Assembly: GCA_018268015.1 (NCBI GenBank)
Contig: JAFDXJ010000050.1
Location: forward strand, 248,001-312,000
Length of the DNA: 64,000 nucleotides
Source: Bacteroidota bacterium
Lineage (GTDB): Bacteria; Bacteroidota; Bacteroidia; Chitinophagales; Chitinophagaceae
Direction: 5' to 3'
Shown here: in pieces, positions 1-8,744 of the stretch
Numbering within the stretch: position 1 is the first letter of the stretch
Layout: every line of letters begins with the position of its first letter
Made by a program: the position numbers and the translations under genes
The notes under the pieces: model-generated
What the model was told of the DNA's origin: nothing
The model's database searches: none
Seen by the model: the letters and a program-made list of their open reading frames with translations, nothing else

Positions 1-36
1 CAGACTCAATATATTGAATGAAAAGAAGGGCTGATC

Positions 37-975
37 TCAGGATGATATGATGCCCTGAAATTTGAGTTCTGTAATAATTTTCTCAAATAATATTTCATCA
101 CTATTTGTTTCCGGATTGAATGTCTTACCTATTAAAGTTTCATACAATTCAATATATCTTTTTGAAATTGCATTGACCCATTCATCGCTCATTTCAGGTA
201 CCTGTTGGCCGGGATGTCCCATAAAATTATTTTCGATGAGCCATTCCCTGACAAATTCTTTACTCAATTGTTTTTGTCTTTCACCATTTTGTTGCTTTAG
301 ATCAAAATCTTTTGCATAAAAGTATCTGGAAGAATCCGGTGTATGGATTTCATCCATCAGAAATATTTCTTCGCCGATTTTTCCAAACTCATATTTTGTA
401 TCAGCCAGGATCAGGCCGCGCGATGCAGCCAATTTTTTTCCTCTCTCAAACAATGCCAATGCAGTCTGGCTTAATTTTTCCCATTCCTCTTTTGTGGCCA
501 GTCCCTGTTTAATGATTTCTTCTTTTGAAATATCCTCATCATGTCCTTCGGCGGCCTTTGTTGATGGTGTAATGATTGGGCTGGGGAAAAAATCATTTTC
601 TTTCATATTTTCCGCCATTTCCGCTCCACATAATATTCTCTTGCCCTGTTGATAAGTTCTCCAGGCATGCCCGGTAAGATTCCCACGAACGACCATTTCT
701 ATTTTAAAAGGAAGGCATTTTTTACCTAAGGAAACATTTGGAGCCGGAGCAGATACAAACCAGTTTTTGCAAATATCTTTTGTAGCTTCAAGCATATAGG
801 CTGCTACCTGGTTGAGCGCCTGGCCTTTAAATGGTATGGTCCTTGGCAAAATAACATCAAAGGCAGAGATGCGGTCACTGGCAATCATTAATAACCAGTT
901 TTGCTGGATGGTATAAACATCTCGAACTTTTCCTTTATAAAATCCAGTTTGCCCGGGGAATTCAAAATTTTTCAT
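37..975 (-). CDS. purC: Phosphoribosylaminoimidazole-succinocarboxamide synthase
   Basis: This cytosolic enzyme of de novo purine synthesis joins CAIR to aspartate with ATP to give SAICAR. The 312-residue protein carries the family landmarks GKVRDVY near residue 15, VVRGNLTGHAW near 95, TPSTKAAEGHD near 137, ILADTKYEFG near 190 and MDEIHTPDSSRY near 208. At about 310 residues it is the longer, yeast-like form rather than the roughly 240-residue E. coli form. The ATG start lies only a few bases after a full consensus promoter on the same strand (980-1009). No other pur gene is adjacent, so it appears to be transcribed alone. Confidence 0.97.
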   Translation of the reverse strand: MKNFEFPGQTGFYKGKVRDVYTIQQNWLLMIASDRISAFDVILPRTIPFKGQALNQVAAYMLEATKDICKNWFVSAPAPNVSLGKKCLPFKIEMVVRGNLTGHAWRTYQQGKRILCGAEMAENMKENDFFPSPIITPSTKAAEGHDEDISKEEIIKQGLATKEEWEKLSQTALALFERGKKLAASRGLILADTKYEFGKIGEEIFLMDEIHTPDSSRYFYAKDFDLKQQNGERQKQLSKEFVREWLIENNFMGHPGQQVPEMSDEWVNAISKRYIELYETLIGKTFNPETNSDEILFEKIITELKFQGIISS

Positions 976-979
976 TTTT

Positions 980-1009
980 CAAACCTACATGAAATTTTTC
1001 ATTCCCAAA
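980..1009 (-). promoter_or_regulatory. Consensus Bacteroidota promoter of purC
   Basis: Read on the minus strand there is TTTG (1009-1006), an 18-base spacer and TAGGTTTG (987-980). This matches the known Bacteroidota primary-sigma consensus TTTG-N17..19-TAnnTTTG. Transcription should begin within a base or two of the purC start codon (975), implying a leaderless or nearly leaderless message. Confidence 0.75.
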
Positions 1010-1155
1010 ACCCTTCAGAAAAATGGTAAATTACCGCTTGTTAATAAGTAAAAATCATTAGGGAAAAAACGTATTAAAAATGCACCATGTCAGAGAGAAT
1101 GAAAATGAATAGCAATAATTAATCAACATTTTTTGTACATATTTTTTTTAAATTT

Positions 1156-1184
1156 TTTGGTTAAAAATTATTTAGTTACTATTG
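1156..1184 (+). promoter_or_regulatory. Probable promoter of the TonB-dependent receptor
   Basis: TTTG (1156-1159), a 17-base spacer and TACTATTG (1177-1184, one mismatch to TAnnTTTG) precede the ATG at 1211 by about 26 bases. The element lies downstream of the alternative in-frame ATG at 1133, so it favours 1211 as the real start. Confidence 0.5.
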
Positions 1185-1210
1185 TTAAAATTTATAAAAA
1201 ACAATCCCTT

Positions 1211-4099
1211 ATGAGAAAAACTATTTTTACTAAAATGCTATTACTTTTTGGTAGCATGTTGTTTTTTTGCATGACGACTTATGCACAGACAACATCCGTA
1301 TCGGGAACAATAAAAAACAGTGAAACAAAAGAGACCCTGTCCGCTGTATCTGTTTTAATAAAGGGAACTTCGGTTGGAGCCTATACGGATGACCGGGGTG
1401 CATTCAAATTCACTACCAATCAAAAACCGCCATTCACTTTGGTCGTAAGTTCGATTGGGTATGTTGCAAAAGAAGTTCAATATACCGGTGGTGATTTAAG
1501 TATCGATTTAGAACCCTCTTATGCTCTTGGACAGGAGATTGTAATAGCCGCATCCCGTTTACCGGAGAGAATTCTGGAATCACCCGTTTCTATTGAAAGG
1601 GTTAATGCAACAACAATTCGTAATGCTCCAGGCGCGAATTATTATGATGCCTTAAAATATTTGAAAGGGGTCGATGTAACAACATCAAGTTATACATTTA
1701 AGACGATAAGTACAAGGGGTTTTAACGGAAGTGGAAACTTGCGTTTTAATCAATTAGTTGATGGAATGGATAATGGAGCACCTGCATTAAACTTTTCTGT
1801 GGGAAATGTAATTGGTATCACAGAACTGGATTTAGATAATATGGAATTACTATCTGGCGCTTCGTCTGCATTGTATGGCTCCGGCGGGATGAATGGTACT
1901 TTATTAATTACAAGTAAAGATCCATTTAAATATCAGGGTCTGAGTATATTATTGAAACAAGGTGCTATGCATTTTAATGATTATCGCCATGCAACTTCTC
2001 CTTTTTATGACTGGAGCATGCGTTGGGGTAAAAAGGTGTCTGATAAATTTGCTTTTAAAATCGGTGCATCCTATTCCAAGACAGATGACTGGCAAGCAAA
2101 TGATACCACCGACTTACTACGTAATAATGTGTTAAGCCAAATCAAACCGGGCGACAGGCAATCTGATCCAAATTATGATGGTGTGAATGTGTATGGTGAT
2201 GAGGCGAGCGCCAGCATGCAGGATATTGCATTAGCCGGTATATTTAATACGGCAACAAACCCCACTTTGAGTATGGTAATAGCAACACTTACGGCATCGC
2301 TTGGGAGGCCTCCGACCCAACAGGAAATCATTGGATATTACGCTGTTCATCCAGAATATGGCGTATTAAATATTTTTGGCGCTGGCCTTGCGAATAATGT
2401 TTTCGGCGGTCAATTAGTAAGTCGTACCGGCTATGCAGAAAAAGACCTGGTAGATTATAATTCTTTCAATTTTAAATTATCCGGAGGTCTTTACTATAAA
2501 ATTTCTTCAAATACTGAAGTTTCACTTACAGGGAACTGGGGTTTGGGAAATTCTGTTTATACAGGATCAGACAGATACACCTTAAAAAATTTCAGGATTG
2601 GCCAATATAAGTTAGAATTTAAATCAACAAACTGGTTTTTACGTGCTTATACAACACAGGAAAACTCAGGTGATTCATACGCTAGTACATTAGCCTCTTT
2701 ATATATCAATAATTCATGGAAAGATAATGGTAGTTGGTTTGGAGAATATACTGCTAATTATGCCGGCGCAGTATTACAAGGAGCATCACCGGCTGAAGCA
2801 CACGGGATAGCCAGAGGAGAAGCGGATTTGGGACGTTATTTGCCCGGCACACCGGAATATATTGCTGCATTTAATAAGGCCATAACTACTTCCATAAATG
2901 ATGGTGGCGCACAGTTTGCAGACAAATCAGATTTATACCAGGTGGAGGGCCAATGGAACTTGTCACAATATGTAAAATTTGTAGATGTACTCGTTGGTAC
3001 AAGTTACAAAATGTTTAATCTTAATTCCAAAGGAACCATTTTTGTTGATACCACCGGAGCCATCAAAATCAATGAATTTGGTGCATACTTGCAGTTACAA
3101 AAAGAATTATTTAATGATGTCCTGAAATTATCTGCTTCCGGTCGCTTTGATAAACAAGATAATTATAAAGGCAATTTTACTCCAAGGGTTACAGCCTCTA
3201 TTAAAGCAGCCAAGGATAATTTTTTCAGGCTTTCATACCAGCAAGCTTATCGTTTTCCATCTAACCAGGATCAATATATTAATTTGAAAACGCCCGGCAC
3301 TCAACTCATTGGTGGTCTTCCACAATTTAGTACCTTCTATAATTTTAATACCAACCCTGTATATACGGCACAAAGTGTTGTGGCATTCAGAGGCTCTGTA
3401 GCTGCAGGTTTACCTAACCCAGGTTTACTGGAGAAAGAAGATTTTGTACCGGTACAGCCAGAAACAATGGAGTCTTATGAAATTGGATATCGTGGTATTA
3501 TCAGTAAAAAACTATTGATAGATGCCTACTATTATTTCAGCAAGTATAATAATTTCATCATGCGCACAGCCGTTGCAAGAGGAATTTCTAATGATCCAAA
3601 CACTTCAATATCTGAATTAAGCAGCCCTTTTACTACACAAAACTTTTCTTTTGTTACAAACAGTAAATCGGATGTAAAAACAAATGGTTGGGGATTGAGT
3701 TTAGAATACCAGGTAGGTAGTAAAGGTTATCGAATTATGGGTAATGTATATGGAGATAACATAAATGGCGTACCGGATAATGGTGTAGCATTCTTCAACA
3801 CACCAAAGACTCGTTTTAATCTAGGTCTTTCCAATGATGACGCTTATAAAGGATTAGGTTTTAATGTGATCTACAAATGGCAGGATAAGGTTAATTGGGA
3901 AGGCACATTTGGCACTGGTGAAATCCCTTCCTTTGGTACATTGGATGCACAAGTAAGTTACAAATTGAATATTGGCAATTCCAAAAATCAAATCAAATTA
4001 GGTGCTACTAATCTGCTTAATAAATATTATCGAAACGCATTTGGTAACCCTTACGTAGGTGGATTATATTACATCAGTTTTGGTTACAATGTATTTTAA
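1211..4099 (+). CDS. TonB-dependent outer-membrane receptor
   Basis: This is a 22-strand-type outer-membrane receptor that would import a ligand using TonB energy. The 962-residue protein has a signal peptide (residues 1-26, ending TTYAQ), a carboxypeptidase-regulatory-like beta-sandwich (about 30-105), a plug domain (about 115-230, with VDGMDNG and the SGASSALYGSGGMNG motif) and a long barrel ending in aromatic residues (YNVF). An in-frame ATG at 1133 would add 26 residues that spoil the signal peptide and lies upstream of the promoter, so 1211 is preferred. No SusD-like lipoprotein is adjacent, so it is not a typical polysaccharide-locus SusC; the substrate cannot be told. A strong terminator follows. 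Confidence 0.93.
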   Translation: MRKTIFTKMLLLFGSMLFFCMTTYAQTTSVSGTIKNSETKETLSAVSVLIKGTSVGAYTDDRGAFKFTTNQKPPFTLVVSSIGYVAKEVQYTGGDLSIDLEPSYALGQEIVIAASRLPERILESPVSIERVNATTIRNAPGANYYDALKYLKGVDVTTSSYTFKTISTRGFNGSGNLRFNQLVDGMDNGAPALNFSVGNVIGITELDLDNMELLSGASSALYGSGGMNGTLLITSKDPFKYQGLSILLKQGAMHFNDYRHATSPFYDWSMRWGKKVSDKFAFKIGASYSKTDDWQANDTTDLLRNNVLSQIKPGDRQSDPNYDGVNVYGDEASASMQDIALAGIFNTATNPTLSMVIATLTASLGRPPTQQEIIGYYAVHPEYGVLNIFGAGLANNVFGGQLVSRTGYAEKDLVDYNSFNFKLSGGLYYKISSNTEVSLTGNWGLGNSVYTGSDRYTLKNFRIGQYKLEFKSTNWFLRAYTTQENSGDSYASTLASLYINNSWKDNGSWFGEYTANYAGAVLQGASPAEAHGIARGEADLGRYLPGTPEYIAAFNKAITTSINDGGAQFADKSDLYQVEGQWNLSQYVKFVDVLVGTSYKMFNLNSKGTIFVDTTGAIKINEFGAYLQLQKELFNDVLKLSASGRFDKQDNYKGNFTPRVTASIKAAKDNFFRLSYQQAYRFPSNQDQYINLKTPGTQLIGGLPQFSTFYNFNTNPVYTAQSVVAFRGSVAAGLPNPGLLEKEDFVPVQPETMESYEIGYRGIISKKLLIDAYYYFSKYNNFIMRTAVARGISNDPNTSISELSSPFTTQNFSFVTNSKSDVKTNGWGLSLEYQVGSKGYRIMGNVYGDNINGVPDNGVAFFNTPKTRFNLGLSNDDAYKGLGFNVIYKWQDKVNWEGTFGTGEIPSFGTLDAQVSYKLNIGNSKNQIKLGATNLLNKYYRNAFGNPYVGGLYYISFGYNVF

Positions 4100-4122
4100 T
4101 GATTCATTATTTTGATCATTTC

Positions 4123-4151
4123 TGGCCGGCCTTTATGCCGGCCATTTTTTT
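4123..4151 (+). terminator. Rho-independent terminator after the TonB receptor
   Basis: TGGCCGGC (4123-4130), a six-base loop CTTTAT and GCCGGCCA (4137-4144) form a perfect 8-bp GC-rich stem followed by seven T. It separates the receptor from the L,D-transpeptidase gene. Confidence 0.92.
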
Positions 4152-4213
4152 GGTATGTTTGTTTGTTGAATACAAACTTGCTTAAAAATATTTACTTTTA
4201 AATAAATTGAAAA

Positions 4214-5836
4214 ATGCCTCATTTGAAACGATTTTCTGTGATATTATGGATGAATACTTTGTTGATCATTATATTTTCTGCATGTAACAACAATACTTCA
4301 CAGAATAAAAAGAATGATACCGTTCCAGTTGTGTCCTTAAAAGATAAAACCATCCAGGGAAGTTTTAATAGTAAATTAGATGTATTTTTTGATAGCAGCA
4401 GGCTAACCCAATTTTTAGAAGCTTACCCCAAACTTGAGCCCTATAAAAAAGACCTTGATTCCTTTTATTATAAAAGGAAGTTTGCATTTGCCTGGTATGA
4501 TAAAAATGGTTTGATAGAACCCGCGGCAAATTTATTTAACCGCATTCAAAATATCAGTGATGAAGGCTTGCAGGATACTTTCCCCTATATTCATGAATTC
4601 ATTTACCTCATGAAAAATAATGGGATGGATAGTTTGAATAAACCTTCACCCTTTACGGATTTTATGCTCACGAGCCAGTATTTTATTTATGCTCGAAATG
4701 TTTGGCAGGGGATTGATGAAAAGCAATCCATTTCCCTGGATTGGTTACTGCCCAGGAAAAAAGTATCCTATAATGAATTGTTGGATTCCCTGGTTTCAGG
4801 AAAAGATATTTTAGATAATGCCCCGGTGTACATTCAATATGGAAGATTAAGAAGTTTCTTGAAAAAGTATAAAGATATTCAGGCAAAAGGAGGTTGGCCT
4901 CAAATTATCCCCGAGAAAAAAGTATATAAATTAGGTGATTCTTCTGCAACTGTAACCGCTTTGCGAAATCATTTATCAATTACAGAAGATCTCCTTGAAA
5001 ATAATAACAGCTCAATTTTTGATTCTGCCTTATTCAAAGGGTTAGTACATTACCAGGAAAGGTTGGGTTTAACAATGGATGGCGCTGCAGGCCCTGCTGT
5101 TTTCCGGGAAATGAATATTCCTGTTGAAAAAAGGATTGAACAAATTATCGTCAATATGGAACGAAGCAGATGGGTGCCTGTGAATCTCCAATCCAATTAT
5201 ATTATTGTAAATATTCCCGAATATAAATTACATGTCTATGAAAACAATAAACATGTTTGGGATATGAATGTTGTGGTAGGCCAGCCGGCACATAAAACAG
5301 TTATTTTCAATGGTGAAATTAAATATGTAGTTTTTAGTCCCTATTGGAATGTACCTCCGGGTATTATGCGCAATGAAGTAATGCCAGGTATCCAAAAGAA
5401 TAGCAATTATCTTGCAAACCACAATATGGAGTGGAATGGTGGAAATGTCCGTCAAAAGCCCGGCCCTAATAATTCATTGGGATTAGTAAAGTTTTTATTC
5501 CCGAATAGCTTTGATATTTATTTGCATGATACACCTGCAAAATCATTATTTGGTGAATCATCCCGTGCATTTAGTCATGGATGCATTCGCTTGTCTGATG
5601 CCGAAAAAATGGCTGATTATCTTCTAAGGAATGATACGACATGGAGCAAAAAATCTATTTATACAGCCATGCATTCAGGCAAAGAAAAATTTGTTACCCT
5701 TAAAAATCCGGAGCCTGTTTTTATTGCTTATTTTACTGCATGGGTTACTGCAGATGGCATTCTCAATTTCAGGAATGATGTGTATAAAAGAGACACAAGA
5801 TTAGCCTCAACAATCCTCAAAAGCCCACAGAAATAA
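4214..5836 (+). CDS. L,D-transpeptidase of the YcbB type (lipoprotein)
   Basis: It would make 3-3 cross-links in peptidoglycan or attach proteins to it, acting in the periplasm. The 540-residue protein starts with a lipoprotein signal (FSAC, Cys24), followed by an N-terminal scaffold domain (about 60-240), a peptidoglycan-binding domain (about 240-300, with DGAAGPAVFREMN) and a C-terminal YkuD catalytic domain. The active-site signature HDTPAKSLF...SHGCIRL is intact with catalytic Cys457. This order matches E. coli LdtD/YcbB. It lies between a terminator and an unrelated oxidoreductase, so it is probably transcribed by itself. Confidence 0.92.
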   Translation: MPHLKRFSVILWMNTLLIIIFSACNNNTSQNKKNDTVPVVSLKDKTIQGSFNSKLDVFFDSSRLTQFLEAYPKLEPYKKDLDSFYYKRKFAFAWYDKNGLIEPAANLFNRIQNISDEGLQDTFPYIHEFIYLMKNNGMDSLNKPSPFTDFMLTSQYFIYARNVWQGIDEKQSISLDWLLPRKKVSYNELLDSLVSGKDILDNAPVYIQYGRLRSFLKKYKDIQAKGGWPQIIPEKKVYKLGDSSATVTALRNHLSITEDLLENNNSSIFDSALFKGLVHYQERLGLTMDGAAGPAVFREMNIPVEKRIEQIIVNMERSRWVPVNLQSNYIIVNIPEYKLHVYENNKHVWDMNVVVGQPAHKTVIFNGEIKYVVFSPYWNVPPGIMRNEVMPGIQKNSNYLANHNMEWNGGNVRQKPGPNNSLGLVKFLFPNSFDIYLHDTPAKSLFGESSRAFSHGCIRLSDAEKMADYLLRNDTTWSKKSIYTAMHSGKEKFVTLKNPEPVFIAYFTAWVTADGILNFRNDVYKRDTRLASTILKSPQK

Positions 5837-5862
5837 AAAAGTTTTAGTTTAGATATACTGCG

Positions 5863-6849
5863 ATGAATAAAAATAAAATTCGATGGGGCATATTAGGTTG
5901 CGGGCGAATAGCCCGGAAATTTGCAGCTGACCTTTCCCTGGTAAATGGAGCAGAATTATATGCGATTGCTTCACATCGAAAAGAAAATGCTTTGGAGTTT
6001 GCTTCTGCTTACCATGTACCCTTTGTGTATGATGACTATGAAGATATGTTGAAAAACGAAAATATAGATGTTGTGTATATTGCCACAACACATAATTTTC
6101 ATTATGAAAATACCCTGTTAAGCCTTCATTATGGTAAAGCGGTATTGTGTGAAAAAGCATTTGCTGAAAATGCAGACCAGGCCATTGAAATGATTCAGTT
6201 TGCACGTTCCAAAAAGTTATTCCTGATGGAGGCACTATGGACGCGTTTTTTACCCCATTTTATCACCATGCAGGAATTGATTGCATCTGGAATAATTGGA
6301 GAAGTTAAAACGATGATGAATGCATTTGGTTACATTCCTGCACCGGATGCGCCGGCCAGATTAATGAAAAAAGAATTAGCGGGTGGAAGTTTATTGGATA
6401 TTGGTGTCTATACAATTTTTATGGCCTTACAGGTTTTGGGGAAACCGGATCATATTCAGTCTCAAATGACCATGAGCCCGACTGAAGTAGATTTGCAAAC
6501 GGCCATGATCTTTTCCTATAACAATGGCGCTGTAGCTCAAAACATTTGCACCTATCAGGCAAATTTAGCGGTGGAATCGTTTATTAGTGGAACAAAAGGA
6601 TTTATCAAATTGCCTCATCGCTTTCATGCACCTTTGGAATTTATTGAACTCGGCACTCATGGTATTTTAAACAAAAAAACAATACCTGTAAAATATACCG
6701 GAGGCTTTGGATTACACTTTGAAATCACACATGTAATGGATTGCTTATATGCCGGTAAAACGGAAAGCAACATGATGAGCCATGCGGATTCCCTTTTACT
6801 CATGCAAACTATGGATGAAGTAAAAAAACAGGCCCGGGTAAATTTTTAA
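5863..6849 (+). CDS. Gfo/Idh/MocA family oxidoreductase
   Basis: This is an NAD(P)-dependent dehydrogenase acting on a sugar, inositol or related substrate, which is not determinable here. The 328-residue protein begins with a Rossmann fold (WGILGCGRIARKFA, residues 7-20) and contains the family motif VLCEKAFAEN near residue 95, where the lysine contributes to catalysis. The C-terminal alpha/beta domain includes GGSLLDIGVYTI near 170. The best general match is the dihydrodiol/xylose dehydrogenase-like branch. It follows the L,D-transpeptidase by 26 bases and may share its transcript. Confidence 0.9.
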   Translation: MNKNKIRWGILGCGRIARKFAADLSLVNGAELYAIASHRKENALEFASAYHVPFVYDDYEDMLKNENIDVVYIATTHNFHYENTLLSLHYGKAVLCEKAFAENADQAIEMIQFARSKKLFLMEALWTRFLPHFITMQELIASGIIGEVKTMMNAFGYIPAPDAPARLMKKELAGGSLLDIGVYTIFMALQVLGKPDHIQSQMTMSPTEVDLQTAMIFSYNNGAVAQNICTYQANLAVESFISGTKGFIKLPHRFHAPLEFIELGTHGILNKKTIPVKYTGGFGLHFEITHVMDCLYAGKTESNMMSHADSLLLMQTMDEVKKQARVNF

Positions 6850-6909
6850 TATTTATTTTAGAAGCCGAATTGTTTAAAACCATAATTTTAGTCCAAAATA
6901 AAAACGAGT

Positions 6910-7380
6910 ATGTCTAATTTTTTGAATAAAAATAAAATGCCGGTTGTCCTTTTTATTATTACGGCTATAACATGTATTGGTTCCGCATTTACAACCACCC
7001 AATCAAAGCCATATACAGGAGGGCATAAAAATTTACAGGTACTGCCTAAAGATATCAGTGATGATAGCCTCGATATGATAATGGATGGCTTTAAGGCAGC
7101 ATTGAATGTAAAATGTAGTTTTTGTCATGTACGCAATGAAGCGGAACAAAAAATGGATTTTGCGAGCGATGAAAAACCTGAAAAAGAAATTGCACGTCAT
7201 ATGCTACGCATGACGATGGATATAAATGCCAGATATTTCAACTTTGATAGTTCTACGAGGGCAGATACTATAAGTGTTGTTACATGCGCTACATGTCATC
7301 GTGGCACACAACATCCGGATCCGGAATCGGTTGCTTCTGATATGCAGGCTAAACAAGCCGCCTGGAAAAAGCAAAATTAA
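6910..7380 (+). CDS. Di-haem c-type cytochrome, reaction-centre-cytochrome-like
   Basis: This is a periplasmic or membrane-tethered electron carrier. The 156-residue protein has an N-terminal hydrophobic segment (about 11-29) and two CXXCH haem sites, CSFCH (about 70-74) and CATCH (about 122-126). Each is preceded by a methionine-containing helix ([10 protein letters not shown] and [11 protein letters not shown]). A Met helix followed by CXXCH is the arrangement of the photosynthetic reaction-centre cytochrome subunit family, here reduced from four haems to two. Nothing else photosynthetic is present. Its stop codon overlaps that of the convergent MFS gene. Confidence 0.85.
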   Translation: MSNFLNKNKMPVVLFIITAITCIGSAFTTTQSKPYTGGHKNLQVLPKDISDDSLDMIMDGFKAALNVKCSFCHVRNEAEQKMDFASDEKPEKEIARHMLRMTMDINARYFNFDSSTRADTISVVTCATCHRGTQHPDPESVASDMQAKQAAWKKQN

Positions 7381-8606
7381 GAAGAATGTAAATCATGCTT
7401 AGCTTTTAGATTCCTATAAGCAAATACCGCACTTAAGATAGTAAAAATTGCTCCCATTAAAAAAGGTGCACCAGGAAAATTAAAAATAGCATCTTTTTTT
7501 GTAAAGTAAGCAAATAAACCGGTCATCAGTAAAGGGCCAATGATCGCTGTAGCGCTCATCATACTCGTTAAGGCACCTTGCAATTCGCCTTGTTCATTTG
7601 CCGGTACTTCATTCGAAATAATACCTTGTATTGAAGGTCCGGCAATTCCCCCCAATGCAAAGGGAATAATAAAAACAAACATCATCCAGCCTTTGGTAGC
7701 AAAAGCAAATAAAAGGTATCCTATGCTATATAAAACCAATCCGAAATATACACCTTTATGTGGGCCAATTTTTGGTAAAATTTTTCTTATAAGCCCTCCC
7801 TGAACAAGAGCAATCATTAAGCCCACAAAGCCTAAGGAATAACCAACCATCTTTTCATCCCAATGAAATTTTTCCATATTGTAATAGGTCCAGGTAGTTT
7901 GCACTGCATGCGCTGATAAGTACACCAATACAAGAGAAGTAATTAAGCCTGAAAATGCAGGATACTTTTTGAGTTGCATCAATGAGCCTAAAGGATTTGC
8001 CCGCTTCCACTGAAAAGCTCTACGATGTTCTTTGCTCAATGACTCTGGTAATATAAAATATCCATATAACCAATTTACTAAACTGAGAATTGCAGCCGCA
8101 TAAAAAGGAACACGTGATCCGTAATGCCCCAGTACACCACCTATAACCGGTCCAATAATAAAACCAAGTCCAAAAGCAGCGCCAATCAATCCAAAATTTT
8201 GAGCTCTTTTTTCAGGCGTACTGATATCAGCAATATATGCTGTGGCCGTAGTAAAACTCGCGCCTGTAATACCGGCAATAGCCCTCCCTAAAAAAAGCCA
8301 ACCGATAGTTGGCGCAAATGCCAGAAATAAATAATCTATTCCAAAACCAAAAAGAGAAAATAATAAAACCGGGCGCCTGCCAAATTGATCACTTAGATTT
8401 CCTAAAACAGGAGAAAATAAAAACTGCATAAATGCATAGGCGAAGGTGAGCCATCCTCCATACTCTGCTGCCTGGCTCAGATTTCCATGAATGAGTTCTT
8501 CTATAAGCCTCGGCAAAACCGGAATAATAATTCCAAGCCCTATCACATCTATTAATAAAGTCACAAAGATAAATCCAAGTGCTGCTCCCTTGTCTTTAAG
8601 TGGCAT
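7377..8606 (-). CDS. MFS efflux transporter of the TCR/Tet type
   Basis: This is an inner-membrane proton-driven exporter of unknown substrate. The 409-residue protein has about 12 hydrophobic segments and the motif-A loop [14 protein letters not shown] near residue 70. It also has the [11 protein letters not shown] and AYIADIS motifs shared with TetA-type drug:H+ antiporters. The start at 8606 (MPLKDKG) is preferred to an in-frame ATG at 8627 because a near-consensus promoter box GAAATTTG (minus strand, 8632-8625) covers the latter. It ends overlapping the stop of the cytochrome gene. Family resemblance alone does not show drug resistance. Confidence 0.88.
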   Translation of the reverse strand: MPLKDKGAALGFIFVTLLIDVIGLGIIIPVLPRLIEELIHGNLSQAAEYGGWLTFAYAFMQFLFSPVLGNLSDQFGRRPVLLFSLFGFGIDYLFLAFAPTIGWLFLGRAIAGITGASFTTATAYIADISTPEKRAQNFGLIGAAFGLGFIIGPVIGGVLGHYGSRVPFYAAAILSLVNWLYGYFILPESLSKEHRRAFQWKRANPLGSLMQLKKYPAFSGLITSLVLVYLSAHAVQTTWTYYNMEKFHWDEKMVGYSLGFVGLMIALVQGGLIRKILPKIGPHKGVYFGLVLYSIGYLLFAFATKGWMMFVFIIPFALGGIAGPSIQGIISNEVPANEQGELQGALTSMMSATAIIGPLLMTGLFAYFTKKDAIFNFPGAPFLMGAIFTILSAVFAYRNLKAKHDLHSS

Positions 8607-8744
8607 GAAGAAAATTTTGAAACGCAAATTTCAGCAAATCATTTTTATAATCAGGAATAAATTATTTAAAGAAATATTGAATTAAATAATTGAATGTATT
8701 GGTGAGCTGATTATTTTTACGAGGTTTCAATAAAAGATAAAATC

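Noticed and set aside
1133-1210. Upstream in-frame start for the TonB-dependent receptor
   Set aside because: It would place 26 residues before a good signal peptide and lies upstream of the probable promoter, so the ATG at 1211 is used.
6910-7380. Photosynthesis gene
   Set aside because: The cytochrome has only two haem sites and no reaction-centre, pigment or antenna gene is present; the resemblance is to the fold family only.
7377-8606. Tetracycline-resistance determinant
   Set aside because: The transporter resembles TetA-type MFS proteins in its motifs, but such exporters are common housekeeping genes in Bacteroidota, and no regulator or mobile element is present.
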